45,946 nt of DNA from Candidatus Eisenbergiella intestinipullorum (lineage in GTDB: Bacteria > Bacillota > Clostridia > Lachnospirales > Lachnospiraceae), in NCBI GenBank assembly GCA_019119815.1, contig DWWH01000045.1, positions 1-45,946 of the forward strand, written 5' to 3'. Positions 15,477 through 24,738 of the stretch are shown piece by piece (position 1 is the first letter of the stretch; each line of letters starts with the position of its first letter). A model generated the notes under the pieces. That model was not told the origin of the DNA, ran no database searches, and saw nothing but the letters and a program-made list of their open reading frames with translations. The translations under genes and the position numbers were made by a program.

Positions 15477-16886
15477 TCAGTTCTGGTAGATTTTCACAGC
15501 CTTCAGGTCCGCCTGCCCCGGCTTCAGGCTGATGGAGGCGCCGGGATCGGCGGCTATATCCGTCTTTTCATCCGCGACGGCCGTGATCGTGTCTCCAAGG
15601 AAGCTCACCCTGCTTCCCGCATAAATGCTGATGCTTTCCGCTGCCGTAATGGAAAACGCGCCGTCGCTTCCCAGATTTACCGTCCCTGTGTTTCCTTTCA
15701 CAGAAATCTGAGCCCCGGCCCCGGAAAATGTGACCATGTTGCCCTGCGCCGTGGATATATGTTTTACCGCCGGATCCATGGAAACGCCCTGATTTCCCAG
15801 CGTATTGCCGGAAAGCATGGAGACGGCATAGGCTTCCTTTTCATCGGCCGTGGGGAAATATACCCTGACGTTTTCTCCGGCCTCCGGCATGCAATACCAG
15901 CCGCTTCCGTCTCCGGAGCAGGCTACCGTCGAGTAAGGGAACCAATACAGCCCAGCGGTCCTGGTATTGAGATCCTGATCCATATAGACCTGGACCCTGT
16001 TGCGGACGACGCTTTTTACGACTCCATCCATGGAAATGCCCGCAAGCATGGGGGCAAAAGAAGCCTCCCTGATATCCTGCTCCTGCTGGATCAGCGTATA
16101 GGTGCTCCGCAGGATGCCGTCAGCCAGAGTCCGGTTTATCTCTCCCACAAACCAGTCCCTTCCCCGATACCGGATTCTGACCCCCAGCGGAAGGATCTCC
16201 CGGCTTTTCACCTTCCAGGTCAGATATTGCTGAGGCAGCACCCCGGAGCCCGTGTTACTTTTGATCCTTTCATAGTCGGTAAAGCTGACCTCGCTGGTAA
16301 AGAACGTTTCCTCAAGCTCCCATTCCTCCCTCCCGTCCGGAAGGCCCATGCCAAAGGCCAGTCCGCTCATATCTGCCCTGGGGTAGAGCCTGGCATGATA
16401 TTTCCCGGCCAGACGCTTTAAAAACTCCCAGTCCGTCTCCTCATACTGCAGAAGGAGCTGTCCAACCGGGCTGTCCGCAAAATAAGGTCTCCAGATGCAG
16501 CCGGGATAGGCCTTCAGGATTTCTTCCGTGATCCGGCCGCAGGTTTCCTGCAGATTCTGGAAGGACCGGATCTTTTTCTTCAGATCCATTTTCCATGTAT
16601 GGCTTCTGGCTTCCAGAGTCAGATAAAGATATTTTCCCTTCCGCCGCATGGCTGAGGTAAAGAGCATGCCGGAAAACAGGATCCTCCTTTCCCCGCCGTC
16701 CGTGTACAAAAGCTCCAGCGTATCAGGAACCCGGAAAAAAATATCCCGCTCCCTTTCCGCGTCCAGGACTGCCGTAATACGCAGACTTGCGTGTTCGTTC
16801 GGCCTTTCCCGGATCTCGATCTGATCCACGTGCAGGATATCGGCAAATGAAAAAGCCAAATCTTTATAAGTCACCGCTGCTTCCAA
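15477..16886 (-). CDS. VgrG-like spike protein 1
   Basis: 469 residues. The gp27-like region contains YEETDWEFLKRLAG near residue 150. The OB-fold region is marked by WYCMPEAGENVRVYFP, and a short beta-helix (about 400-469) ends in KAVKIYQN. No effector extension. The start is a TTG at 16886 with GGAGG eight bases upstream. An alternative TTG at 16904 would overlap the stop of the upstream gene by four bases but has no ribosome binding site. First of three spike paralogues. Its place directly after the three putative baseplate genes suggests it is the core spike. Confidence 0.83.
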   Translation of the reverse strand: MEAAVTYKDLAFSFADILHVDQIEIRERPNEHASLRITAVLDAERERDIFFRVPDTLELLYTDGGERRILFSGMLFTSAMRRKGKYLYLTLEARSHTWKMDLKKKIRSFQNLQETCGRITEEILKAYPGCIWRPYFADSPVGQLLLQYEETDWEFLKRLAGKYHARLYPRADMSGLAFGMGLPDGREEWELEETFFTSEVSFTDYERIKSNTGSGVLPQQYLTWKVKSREILPLGVRIRYRGRDWFVGEINRTLADGILRSTYTLIQQEQDIREASFAPMLAGISMDGVVKSVVRNRVQVYMDQDLNTRTAGLYWFPYSTVACSGDGSGWYCMPEAGENVRVYFPTADEKEAYAVSMLSGNTLGNQGVSMDPAVKHISTAQGNMVTFSGAGAQISVKGNTGTVNLGSDGAFSITAAESISIYAGSRVSFLGDTITAVADEKTDIAADPGASISLKPGQADLKAVKIYQN

Positions 16887-16900
16887 TTTCTGCACCTCCG

Positions 16901-17662
16901 TCAAATGAGAAGAACGCCTCCCGTTTTTTCCCTGTCTTCTTCCGGCCCTCTTCTTTCCTTCAGGATCCTCAAAAGCCCGTCATACATTGGCCGTACTCCC
17001 CTGGCGGGGCTTCTGCCGGTTTTCGCGCGGATGTATTCCTTCACAGCCTGCGCCTGCACCTCTCCTCCCTGTGACAGGGCGGACATGGCAAACGCCATGT
17101 CAAGGGGGCGGGCGTCCTTATCCGCCAGAAGCTCCAGGGCAAACTGTTTCAGGATCAGGGGATTCAGACGGCTGTTTTCCCTGCCGCTCCAGGGCGCGTA
17201 GGTATAATCCACGGTATCATATTCCGTGGATAAATCCTCAAAATTCTCATGGCGGTCCCGGAGCCTTGCCCCCTCCTGAAGCCTGAACCGGCAGAGCTCC
17301 ATTTCAAAGGCATCGTCCACCTGCTGTTCCTCAAGCACGATCTCTCCCTGTCCCATGATCTGTCCCGGCATCTTCTTTTCCGGCAGAAGCCTGACCTTCA
17401 GATACCGGACCCGGTCCAGGGCCCGGCATTCCAGGCGGCAGTCCTCTTCCAGAAAGTAAAACCGCCTGTTCCTGTAAATGATCCCTTTTCCCACCGTGAG
17501 GATTCCTCCAGACCAGGTGATCCTGCAGCCGGCGGCTACGCCCTGGGCCCAGTCTTCCCTGGACAGCTCCAGGAAACGCAGGGGATAATCCCTGATCTGC
17601 TCCAGCATCTGCGCCCTGAGCAGGCGTTTGCTCTGAAACTGGGGATAAATATACTCAAACAT
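16901..17662 (-). CDS. Putative baseplate protein (253 aa, unknown family)
   Basis: Not recognised with confidence. It begins MFEYIYPQFQSKRLLRAQML. Residues about 45-75 form alternating beta strands (ITWSGGILTVGKGIIYRNRR) like the N-terminal beta domain of phage baseplate or TssK-like proteins. The C-terminal third is helical (about 165-240). No signal peptide or membrane helix. The start is well defined by AAGGAGG eight bases upstream; a longer in-frame extension lies inside the previous gene. Its position between two unknown genes and the first VgrG makes a baseplate or spike-adaptor role likely by synteny only. Confidence 0.6.
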   Translation of the reverse strand: MFEYIYPQFQSKRLLRAQMLEQIRDYPLRFLELSREDWAQGVAAGCRITWSGGILTVGKGIIYRNRRFYFLEEDCRLECRALDRVRYLKVRLLPEKKMPGQIMGQGEIVLEEQQVDDAFEMELCRFRLQEGARLRDRHENFEDLSTEYDTVDYTYAPWSGRENSRLNPLILKQFALELLADKDARPLDMAFAMSALSQGGEVQAQAVKEYIRAKTGRSPARGVRPMYDGLLRILKERRGPEEDREKTGGVLLI

Positions 17663-17684
17663 GGCATTTTCCTCCTTTTTCCCC

Positions 17685-18380
17685 TCAGCACAGGACCATC
17701 TCATCCATTTCCATGGTACAGTCAATCCCCATGATCCCAAAATGATGCTCATAATAAATTTCCACATGATAGGGAAGCTCCACGAAAAGCCTGATGAGCA
17801 GATCCATCTTTTTCCGGATCCCTTCTTCCTCCCGCTGCCCTGCAAAAACAAGGATCTCACGAAAATCATCATTGCTCTGATATACGATGCTTTCCTCGAT
17901 CAGATCCTCCATCATATCCTTGAAGATATCCAGGGAGCTTCCGGTTTCATACTGCCTGAGCATCCCGCTCAACAGGGTTTCCCTCCCGTTCCGGTCAAAA
18001 AGCCCGATCTCTTCCGGGATCAGCGGGCCATACAGCCCTTCGCGGATATCCCGGAACAGAAGCTCCTTATAGTATTCCTTACGTGTCATGCCGGAAAGGA
18101 TATCATTTTCAGCCAGAAGGTGAAAGATCATATTGAACATGCTCTCCCTGAGCCGGGGGAATTCCTCCTGGTCAGGATGGCACAGCTCCTTAAAGATATG
18201 ATAGAAACGATAATACGGGTTCATCTCTATCACAGGCAGCCCGGAAAGCTCCTGTTGGTTCAGATACGGATTGGACAGCTCCATATACCCGGAAAATCTC
18301 TCCGCCATCCCAAACCTGAGCCTGTCCGTATCCATTCCCTGTTCCCCTGCCGCCAGCACGGCCTCCCATAAATAGTTCAT
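17685..18380 (-). CDS. Putative baseplate-associated protein (231 aa, unknown family)
   Basis: Unrecognised acidic, mostly helical protein starting MNYLWEAVLAAGEQ. Residues about 40-190 are long amphipathic helices; the last 35 residues turn to beta (YHVEIYYEHHFGIMGIDCTM). No targeting signal. The ATG overlaps the stop of the preceding gene in an ATGA and has GGAGG nine bases upstream, so the two products are probably made in fixed ratio, as for TssF/TssG-type wedge partners. That comparison is positional only. Confidence 0.6.
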   Translation of the reverse strand: MNYLWEAVLAAGEQGMDTDRLRFGMAERFSGYMELSNPYLNQQELSGLPVIEMNPYYRFYHIFKELCHPDQEEFPRLRESMFNMIFHLLAENDILSGMTRKEYYKELLFRDIREGLYGPLIPEEIGLFDRNGRETLLSGMLRQYETGSSLDIFKDMMEDLIEESIVYQSNDDFREILVFAGQREEEGIRKKMDLLIRLFVELPYHVEIYYEHHFGIMGIDCTMEMDEMVLC

Positions 18381-19666
18381 ACAAGCCTGCCTCCGCACTC
18401 ATATTCCGGATAAAGCTCCTGAACCTCGGCAGCAATATAGCTTGCAAGATCCAAAAGCAGCCATCGTTCCTTTCCCACCGGTTTAAAGTAGAGCGTCAGT
18501 TTTTGTCTGCCCCCTTTTCCCCTGATCTCATCCCGGAGAAAGACATTTACAGGGTAAGTATCCTGCCGTTCTCCCCGCTCTCCGGTAAGGGCGCAGTCCT
18601 GATACTGAATGTAGTCCTCCAGTCCCAGCCCCCGGATGAAACGTTCCAGCTCGGCGCGGGTCCGGACCGGCTGCCCCATCTGCCGGCTGTAGCGTTCCGA
18701 AAACCGGTCCGTTCTCCTGTTCTGAAACAGAGGGACGGGAAACCGGTCCACCCTGGAATCCTGTTCCCGGCAGATCATATATACGTTCCAACGCTTTTCA
18801 TTGGCAGCGCTTCCGGTGATATAAAGCCGGTTCCCGCGCTGGCTCACATTCTGGATCCCGGCCTTTTCTTCCACAAGGTAAGCGTTCTGTTCCCCATAGG
18901 CGGCAACGGATATGGTATGCTCATAGCTTTCATGATCCCGGCACGGCACAGGAAAGCCCATGCTTTCAAGCTCCAGACGGCGGACGTTCCACACCGGGAT
19001 CATTCCGAACCTGACCTGCCCGTTAAAAGCGCCGAAATCCATGCCGAAATCCGTGATCTCCTGCTGATCCGGGATGGTATCCGGGATCTGCCGGATACAT
19101 ACATCCACCATTTTAAAAAAGCAGGGAGCGTTCACAGTCCTCCATGGAATCCCGTTTTTCATAAAAAGATGATAAAGGTGCTCCATCTGATCCAGATATC
19201 TTTGTGCCGGCTCCAGGAAAACGGGAACCGGATACTCCTCGCCGGCTTTCAGCCTTCCGCTGCAGCTTTCCGCATGGCCGAGCAGGCTTTTGACTTCTCC
19301 CGGCCCGCACTGGACAAACACTGTGGCAAGCCTGGCTTTTCCTTTTTCCCGGATGATCTGCCTGAGTTCTTTTGCCTGATAGGAGGTTTTTTTCGTATCC
19401 TCCTCCCAGACCGGCGCAAGCCAGGGATGGACGGGGTCAAGATTCTCCTTTTCCACCAGTCCCGTACAGACGCAGAACCGGTTCATATCCCAGGCGATTT
19501 CACCGATGACCCGTTCCTGCAGCTTTTGATACATATCGGCGTTTGTTTCCCAAAGCGACAGGAACACGCCCTCCATCATATCCCGAAAGGCCCTGCGTTC
19601 TTCCAAATCCCGGATCCCGGACAGCTCCCTCTGGATCATTGCCTTTACCGCTTCCAGATCTTCCAT
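18377..19666 (-). CDS. Putative baseplate protein (429 aa, unknown family)
   Basis: Unrecognised protein with a helical N-terminal third and a beta-rich remainder. The C-terminal 70 residues (VNVFLRDEIRGKGGRQKLTL and following) are a compact alpha/beta unit ending in PEYECGGRLV. Size and place, just before a coupled smaller gene and the spike genes, resemble the large wedge component of contractile machines. No motif proves this. Of three clustered start codons, the ATG at 19666 has GGAAG seven bases upstream. The others overlap the stop of the Hsp70-like gene. Confidence 0.62.
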   Translation of the reverse strand: MEDLEAVKAMIQRELSGIRDLEERRAFRDMMEGVFLSLWETNADMYQKLQERVIGEIAWDMNRFCVCTGLVEKENLDPVHPWLAPVWEEDTKKTSYQAKELRQIIREKGKARLATVFVQCGPGEVKSLLGHAESCSGRLKAGEEYPVPVFLEPAQRYLDQMEHLYHLFMKNGIPWRTVNAPCFFKMVDVCIRQIPDTIPDQQEITDFGMDFGAFNGQVRFGMIPVWNVRRLELESMGFPVPCRDHESYEHTISVAAYGEQNAYLVEEKAGIQNVSQRGNRLYITGSAANEKRWNVYMICREQDSRVDRFPVPLFQNRRTDRFSERYSRQMGQPVRTRAELERFIRGLGLEDYIQYQDCALTGERGERQDTYPVNVFLRDEIRGKGGRQKLTLYFKPVGKERWLLLDLASYIAAEVQELYPEYECGGRLV

Positions 19667-19670
19667 TGCC

Positions 19671-22124
19671 TTACTTCCTTCCATCAAAGAAATTCAGTTC
19701 CCAGGTATCATCTTCAAAATCAAAGAAGGTTTCTTCCCCAATATACAGAAGGTCCCCTTCCCTGAGCACCGGGAGCACGACAAAGCCCCAGCGTTTTCTG
19801 GATACCCAGACAAAGAATTTCATCTCTCCTTCCAGAATGATATCCGTTTCCTCCTGGATAACGGTCCCCGCATATCTACTGTCTATTTCCTCCTGTGTGG
19901 TTCTGGCAAAGCGGGAAGCGTCATAAGCGAAATAATAGGTCCTGAGACGCTTTCCCTGAGCGCTGTTTAAATACAGATCCAATTGTTTTCCGATCTTGAA
20001 ACGGGAAATATGGCCGATATGGTCTTCCCTGTCCAGGCTTCGGATCAGGATATGCTCCTGATTTTCATGCGTGTAAGCCATGATCTCATAGGGAAGGGCT
20101 CCCACCTCGTAGCTTCTGTCCACCTTCATATAACCCAGCTTGCAGTTGGAAAAGTAGGCCAGCGCGCCCTCCAGGCAGCAAAGCTTCAGCTCCTGTCCGT
20201 CTTCCTTGGCCTGCGTGTTCTGGATCAGCCTGCCCGGCACATATTCCTTCAAAGCCTCCGTGAACAGCCTGGATTTGCAGGATTGTCCCGTCAGCTTGAT
20301 CATGCCGTACCCCGCCAGCTCTCCGGATTCAAATTTCTGCTCCAGGAACCGATCCATCAGCCCGTATACGTCCGGACGCAGTGTTTCTTCTATTTCGTTC
20401 AGATAAAAGGTGATTTCCGTCTCCCTCGGTATGTATGCGGGCTTTTCCCCCGCCATGAGGGAAATCTTAAACCTGTCCAGAAACAGCTCCTTTTCTTCCT
20501 TCGCCCTCGTTGTCCCGATCTTGAGCTCATAGAGGAAGTCCTTTCCGAAAAAAAGCTTTTTGATCTGTTCCGCCAGCCCGAACAGATAATAAAAATTATT
20601 CTTTACCCTGAAATAGTCCTCCCGTTTCTTTCCTTCATACTCTTTAAAGCGGGTCGGGATCAGGGGCTCCGCCTGCAGAAACGCATCCTCCAGGGACTGC
20701 TTCGGCACAGAGGCATTCCCTCCGGAAACGGCCTGCGCCAGTTTTACCTTCAGGAGCTGGAAGATCCGATAGGTCAGATTATTCCCGCCGAAATTCGTAT
20801 CCCCATTCTCGTAGCTTGTTTCCAGATCCACGCTGTAGGACACCCGCGTATTGTCAATCCGGAACCTGCCGGAGGTCAGATCTGTCGTCCCTCCACCGCA
20901 GTCGATAATCAGGGCGCGATACCATTTCCCCTGCTGATACTTTGACCGGGCGATCATCGTATTGATGCTGTGGAAGAGGACCGCCATCCCTTCATCCAGT
21001 TCACAGTCAACCTGATATTCCGGAAGAAGCTCTGTAAACAGCTCTTTGAACTTTTCCTTCTGGCGTACCGGGGAAAGCATCTGTATATTCCGGAAGCTGC
21101 ATTTAAACTGCTGCTTTCCCATGTCCAGAAGATATTCCAGAAAAGCCCTGAGCATTTCCCGGCGGCTGATCGGATATTTATGTCCGTCCGGAAGGGTGAC
21201 GCTTTCTATCCGGTTCGGATCGCTCACCCAGCGCTTGATGTCAAAAAATACAGGGACATCCTCATCCCGATAATTCCTTCCGCTTATTTTCAGCGCTTCA
21301 TATCCGAAAGCATAGCTCACACGGCCATCCTCTGCCGGCTCAACGCCTATGACCGAAGGGATGACCACCCCGCCTTCCGTCCGCGCGATCCTGCTGGCAT
21401 GATCCTCCGTACAGATTCCCATGGTCGTGTTTGAACTTCCAAAATCGATTACCAGCGGCATGTCTGTGGGATTTACATCCCGTACCACCAGATTCAGCAG
21501 GGGAATGCGCACCACATCCGCATACCCCGGCTCTGACGCCCGGTTCCCCATACAGCAGTCCCACAGATATTCGGAAATCCGTTCTTCCGGGAAATACAGG
21601 ATATAATACCGCCCCTTTTCCAGAGGAAGGATCGGCATATCCTTTCCCCTGTATAAATACATCTTCCCATTCTGTTCTTTTATATGGAAACAGGTATAAA
21701 CCCGGTTTTTTTCATCCGTAAGAAGGAGATTCCCCTCATACAGCTTAAAATCCGCCTCAATCTCATACCCGTCCAGCCAGTCCATTCCGGTTCCGTGATA
21801 CAGGACAAGCGTTCCTGAGATACGGATTTCTTCATCGTCCCTGAACTTCATGGGGCATCTGTCCAAAAACTCCTGGATCCGCGCCAGACCTTCTTCGTCC
21901 CCAACAGTCAAATGTCTGTAATCCTTCTGTCCCCGGAAGCGCATGATCAGGCGTACCAGTCCCTCCCGGTCGATGCCCTCTGCGGAGGGAATGACCAGAT
22001 GCTCTTTCCTGCAGATTTCCTTCATCTGGAATGTGGTCATTTTTTCAAGCTGGCTTCTGCGGTAAGTCTGATGGGACTGTCCTTTCTTACCGTCCGCGTT
22101 CAGAGTGTAGGTATATCTGACCAT
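19671..22124 (-). CDS. Hsp70/actin-fold ATPase with SAP-like N-terminus
   Basis: 817 residues. Residues about 22-65 look like a SAP-type helix-extended-loop-helix (QLEKMTTFQMKEICRKEHLV). About 70-215 is a beta-rich domain of unknown fold. The actin/Hsp70 ATPase follows, with phosphate-1 IDFGSSNTT (226-234) and phosphate-2 IDCGGGTTD (407-415). The C-terminus is beta-rich and lacks a classic DnaK substrate lid. It is larger and far more diverged than DnaK and is not the housekeeping copy. Six bases separate it from the preceding PP2C-like gene, and a J-domain gene lies earlier in the operon. It may fold, assemble or recycle the contractile apparatus, where no ClpV is visible. That role is inference. 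Confidence 0.82.
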   Translation of the reverse strand: MVRYTYTLNADGKKGQSHQTYRRSQLEKMTTFQMKEICRKEHLVIPSAEGIDREGLVRLIMRFRGQKDYRHLTVGDEEGLARIQEFLDRCPMKFRDDEEIRISGTLVLYHGTGMDWLDGYEIEADFKLYEGNLLLTDEKNRVYTCFHIKEQNGKMYLYRGKDMPILPLEKGRYYILYFPEERISEYLWDCCMGNRASEPGYADVVRIPLLNLVVRDVNPTDMPLVIDFGSSNTTMGICTEDHASRIARTEGGVVIPSVIGVEPAEDGRVSYAFGYEALKISGRNYRDEDVPVFFDIKRWVSDPNRIESVTLPDGHKYPISRREMLRAFLEYLLDMGKQQFKCSFRNIQMLSPVRQKEKFKELFTELLPEYQVDCELDEGMAVLFHSINTMIARSKYQQGKWYRALIIDCGGGTTDLTSGRFRIDNTRVSYSVDLETSYENGDTNFGGNNLTYRIFQLLKVKLAQAVSGGNASVPKQSLEDAFLQAEPLIPTRFKEYEGKKREDYFRVKNNFYYLFGLAEQIKKLFFGKDFLYELKIGTTRAKEEKELFLDRFKISLMAGEKPAYIPRETEITFYLNEIEETLRPDVYGLMDRFLEQKFESGELAGYGMIKLTGQSCKSRLFTEALKEYVPGRLIQNTQAKEDGQELKLCCLEGALAYFSNCKLGYMKVDRSYEVGALPYEIMAYTHENQEHILIRSLDREDHIGHISRFKIGKQLDLYLNSAQGKRLRTYYFAYDASRFARTTQEEIDSRYAGTVIQEETDIILEGEMKFFVWVSRKRWGFVVLPVLREGDLLYIGEETFFDFEDDTWELNFFDGRK

Positions 22125-22130
22125 ACGGCT

Positions 22131-23861
22131 TCATCCTCCTTCCGAAACGGCCTGTGCAGCAGCCGCCTGCGCTGCCTGTGCAGTCTGGGCCGCCTGAGCT
22201 TCCTGGGCCGCCTGAGCTTCCTGGGCCGCAATTCCCGCTTCCGCCGCCTCTATTTTGTCATTCAGCCCGTCTGCCAGCTCCGCAAGCTCCAGCCGGATAT
22301 AAATGGCCTGGGCCGTGCGGTAATAGGTGACAGCGCTTTCATATTGCCCCTGGGCAAAAAAATCATTCCCCTGATTTTCCAGGTCAATCGCATTTTTCTG
22401 ATCGTTTGCCTTCTGCTGATTCATGAGTTCCTGCTCCGCCGCCTGGGATTCCAGCTCTTTGGCCGCTTCTTCTTCAGCTTCCGCCTGAGCTGCTTCTTCG
22501 GCTTCTTTCTCCCTGGCGGCCTCCGTATCCAGCTGTTCTTCCACCGCGGCCTGTCTTTCCAGCGCTTCTTCTTTGCCTGTCCTGAAATAGAGAGACGCAG
22601 CCAGGTCCCTCGCTTCTTTATAAGCCTGGGACGCCCCTTCCAGATTTCCGCTTTCTTCCTTCCGGGCGCCGAGCTCGATGAGGTCATACACATCCATGTA
22701 ATTCCGGGTTTCCTCAAGCCGCTGGTCAATGTAGCCTTTTCCCGTATTGCCCGCATCCTGAGAAAGTTCTCTCGCTGTCAGATAAAGCTCCTGAGCTTTC
22801 TGATATTCCTGCTCTCCCATAGCTTCATCCGCCAAAATGATCTGTTCCGCCAGCTTAATATACTCGTCAGCTTCCCGGCCTTCCTCTTCTTTATTCAGGT
22901 CCTGCGCGAGGCTCTGCGCGGTCCTGTATTCCTCCGCCGCTTTTTCATAATTGTCATATCTGAGATAGGCTTCTCCGCTTTCCATTGCCTGCGCGAGATC
23001 TTCCTGTTTCTGCACCCGGCTTTTATGGCGCAGGAACAGGCCAAGGCCGATACCTCCCGCCAAAAGGACGACCGGGATCACGATCATGAGGATCTGGCGT
23101 ATGGAAGGTTTCTTTTTCGGAGAGCGAAAGACCTTATCCACAAAGGTGACCGCCAGGGAATAATTGTCGATGGCATGTTCTTCCTGACGGCTGAGGATGA
23201 TATCCTCCGCCTTATTTAAAATTTCCTCCGGATCCTTCGCCGCTTCGGATATTTCCAGAAGCTCCGCCTCTTTGCAGTTTTCCCACACGCCGCGGGTCAT
23301 GATCTCCAGAATGTCTCCATCCTCTAACCGGAGCTTTTTGGAGATCACCGGCTTTGGCTTTTGCGGCCCTCCAAGACAGGAATACAGATTATTCCGTTCC
23401 TCATGTGCCTCTGCCGCATCCAGAGGGATCTTTTTTTCATCCAGCAGATTACTGGTCAGAGATTGATCCCGCGTTTTTAACAGGAAGCGGGAATTGCGGA
23501 GCAGGTACAGGCGGCTGTTTCCCACATGGCAGCACCGCATTTTCTTATAATCCGTAACGACCATGACCAGAGATGCCTTCAGATGCATACCGCCCCGCAT
23601 CCTGCGGAGTTCCCTGTGGGCTTCGTTTATATACCTCCGGAGCCGTCCCTTTCTCATGGTCGGGCCTTCCCCAAAGCAGCGGATCAGGCTCTCCACTACG
23701 AACTGCGCGCTGTTGGAACCGCTCTCCCCATCCAGGCTGTCCGCCAGGACGTAGCAGGCGAAATCATCCATCTCCACGTAGCCGAAGTAGTCCCTGTTGG
23801 AAAGCTTCTGACCTTCCTCAGATATGAATTTTGTACGGAAATCTGAGTTAATTCGTCTCAT
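22131..23861 (-). CDS. Membrane PP2C-like pseudophosphatase with cytoplasmic or external TPR/coiled-coil tail
   Basis: 576 residues. Residues 1-245 follow the PP2C fold: NRD (22-24), ADSLDG (40-45), HVGNSR (112-117) and the final DN (232-233). The usual NED glutamate is Arg, and the SDG metal aspartate is replaced in MTRGVW (188-193), so catalysis is doubtful. One membrane helix spans about 256-277. The remainder (285-576) is Ala/Glu-rich with helical repeats of TPR character, ending in an AQAAQEAQ-type low-complexity tail. GGGAGG upstream supports the start, which overlaps the previous gene by 14 bases. Probably a membrane-tethered signalling scaffold. Confidence 0.78.
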   Translation of the reverse strand: MRRINSDFRTKFISEEGQKLSNRDYFGYVEMDDFACYVLADSLDGESGSNSAQFVVESLIRCFGEGPTMRKGRLRRYINEAHRELRRMRGGMHLKASLVMVVTDYKKMRCCHVGNSRLYLLRNSRFLLKTRDQSLTSNLLDEKKIPLDAAEAHEERNNLYSCLGGPQKPKPVISKKLRLEDGDILEIMTRGVWENCKEAELLEISEAAKDPEEILNKAEDIILSRQEEHAIDNYSLAVTFVDKVFRSPKKKPSIRQILMIVIPVVLLAGGIGLGLFLRHKSRVQKQEDLAQAMESGEAYLRYDNYEKAAEEYRTAQSLAQDLNKEEEGREADEYIKLAEQIILADEAMGEQEYQKAQELYLTARELSQDAGNTGKGYIDQRLEETRNYMDVYDLIELGARKEESGNLEGASQAYKEARDLAASLYFRTGKEEALERQAAVEEQLDTEAAREKEAEEAAQAEAEEEAAKELESQAAEQELMNQQKANDQKNAIDLENQGNDFFAQGQYESAVTYYRTAQAIYIRLELAELADGLNDKIEAAEAGIAAQEAQAAQEAQAAQTAQAAQAAAAQAVSEGG

Positions 23862-24738
23862 TTACTGCCTCCCTGGCCCCAAGCAATACCACACTGCCGT
23901 TTTCCCTGTCCTCTCCGGGCCCGCGCCCTGCCGCCCAGCAGATCTGTCTGGCTTTTTCCTCCAGGCTTTCCTGACCGGAAAGCATATCCTCTATCTGTGC
24001 CCAGGAGAGCTCCTGCCAGATACCGCAGCTGAACATGGCGACCATATCTCCTTCCTTCAGGCGGATGGGGCGCTCCGGGATCTCGATCTCCTGAAAGCCG
24101 TCCATACCGAGATAGTTCCAGCGGCGTTTCACTTCCATGCTCCATACCGCTTCCTTTTTTGTGATCCGCCCCGCTTCATAGGCCTGTCTTGCCAGTACGT
24201 CGAGGGTATGGCCCTGGCTTAACGGGATCAGCTCACCGCCCCTCATAAGGGCGATCCGGATATCGCCTACCAGGCTATAATGAAGGTATCCGTTCCCGAT
24301 GAAGACAAGTCCCAGGCATGCTCCCCCCCGCCGCTCCCCAATGGTCTTCCGGATTCTCGCGTCAGCCTCACGGCATATCGTGCGGAACAGATATTCCGGA
24401 TTCGTAAGCACCTCATAGGGCTCATAGGCATCTGCCGCCGTATCAAGCGCGATCTGCGCGCATACTCTTCCGGTATTCTCCCGGCCTATGCCGTCTGCCA
24501 GAATGCCCAGCATCCCCGCCTTTGTCAGCAGGACCTGGAGCTTATCTGCCTGGATCTGCCGGCTTCCTCCGGTCTGCGCGATCCCCCATCCATTTCCTTT
24601 TATCCCGGCTCCTCTCCCCAAAGACAGAAGCGCCAGAATGAGGCGGAGCAGGAGGGAAGCTTCCAGAAGCGCCGACAGCAGGGCAGACAGCAGGGCCGCC
24701 AGAAAAGCGCCATCCACACTCACTTTTACATCCATCAT
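23848..24738 (-). CDS. Membrane PP2C-like pseudophosphatase
   Basis: 296 residues. A hydrophobic N-terminal segment (about 11-41, AALLSALLSALLEASLLL) anchors a cytoplasmic PP2C-like domain: D65, ADGIGR (81-86), LVGDIR (156-161). The SDG of motif 8 reads SCG (237-239), and the terminal DN reads EN (279-280). The Glu of the N-terminal motif is also absent. At least two metal ligands are thus substituted. The ATG overlaps the stop of the FHA gene in an ATGA. Its pairing with FHA proteins recalls the PppA-Fha module of type VI systems, but no Ser/Thr kinase gene is present in the window. Confidence 0.77.
   Translation of the reverse strand: MMDVKVSVDGAFLAALLSALLSALLEASLLLRLILALLSLGRGAGIKGNGWGIAQTGGSRQIQADKLQVLLTKAGMLGILADGIGRENTGRVCAQIALDTAADAYEPYEVLTNPEYLFRTICREADARIRKTIGERRGGACLGLVFIGNGYLHYSLVGDIRIALMRGGELIPLSQGHTLDVLARQAYEAGRITKKEAVWSMEVKRRWNYLGMDGFQEIEIPERPIRLKEGDMVAMFSCGIWQELSWAQIEDMLSGQESLEEKARQICWAAGRGPGEDRENGSVVLLGAREAVNETN

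Noticed and set aside
21912..23219. Long plus-strand frame opposite the Hsp70-like and PP2C-like genes
   Set aside because: Low-complexity Phe/Leu/Arg composition produced by the complementary Glu/Ala-rich coiled coil; no ribosome binding site.
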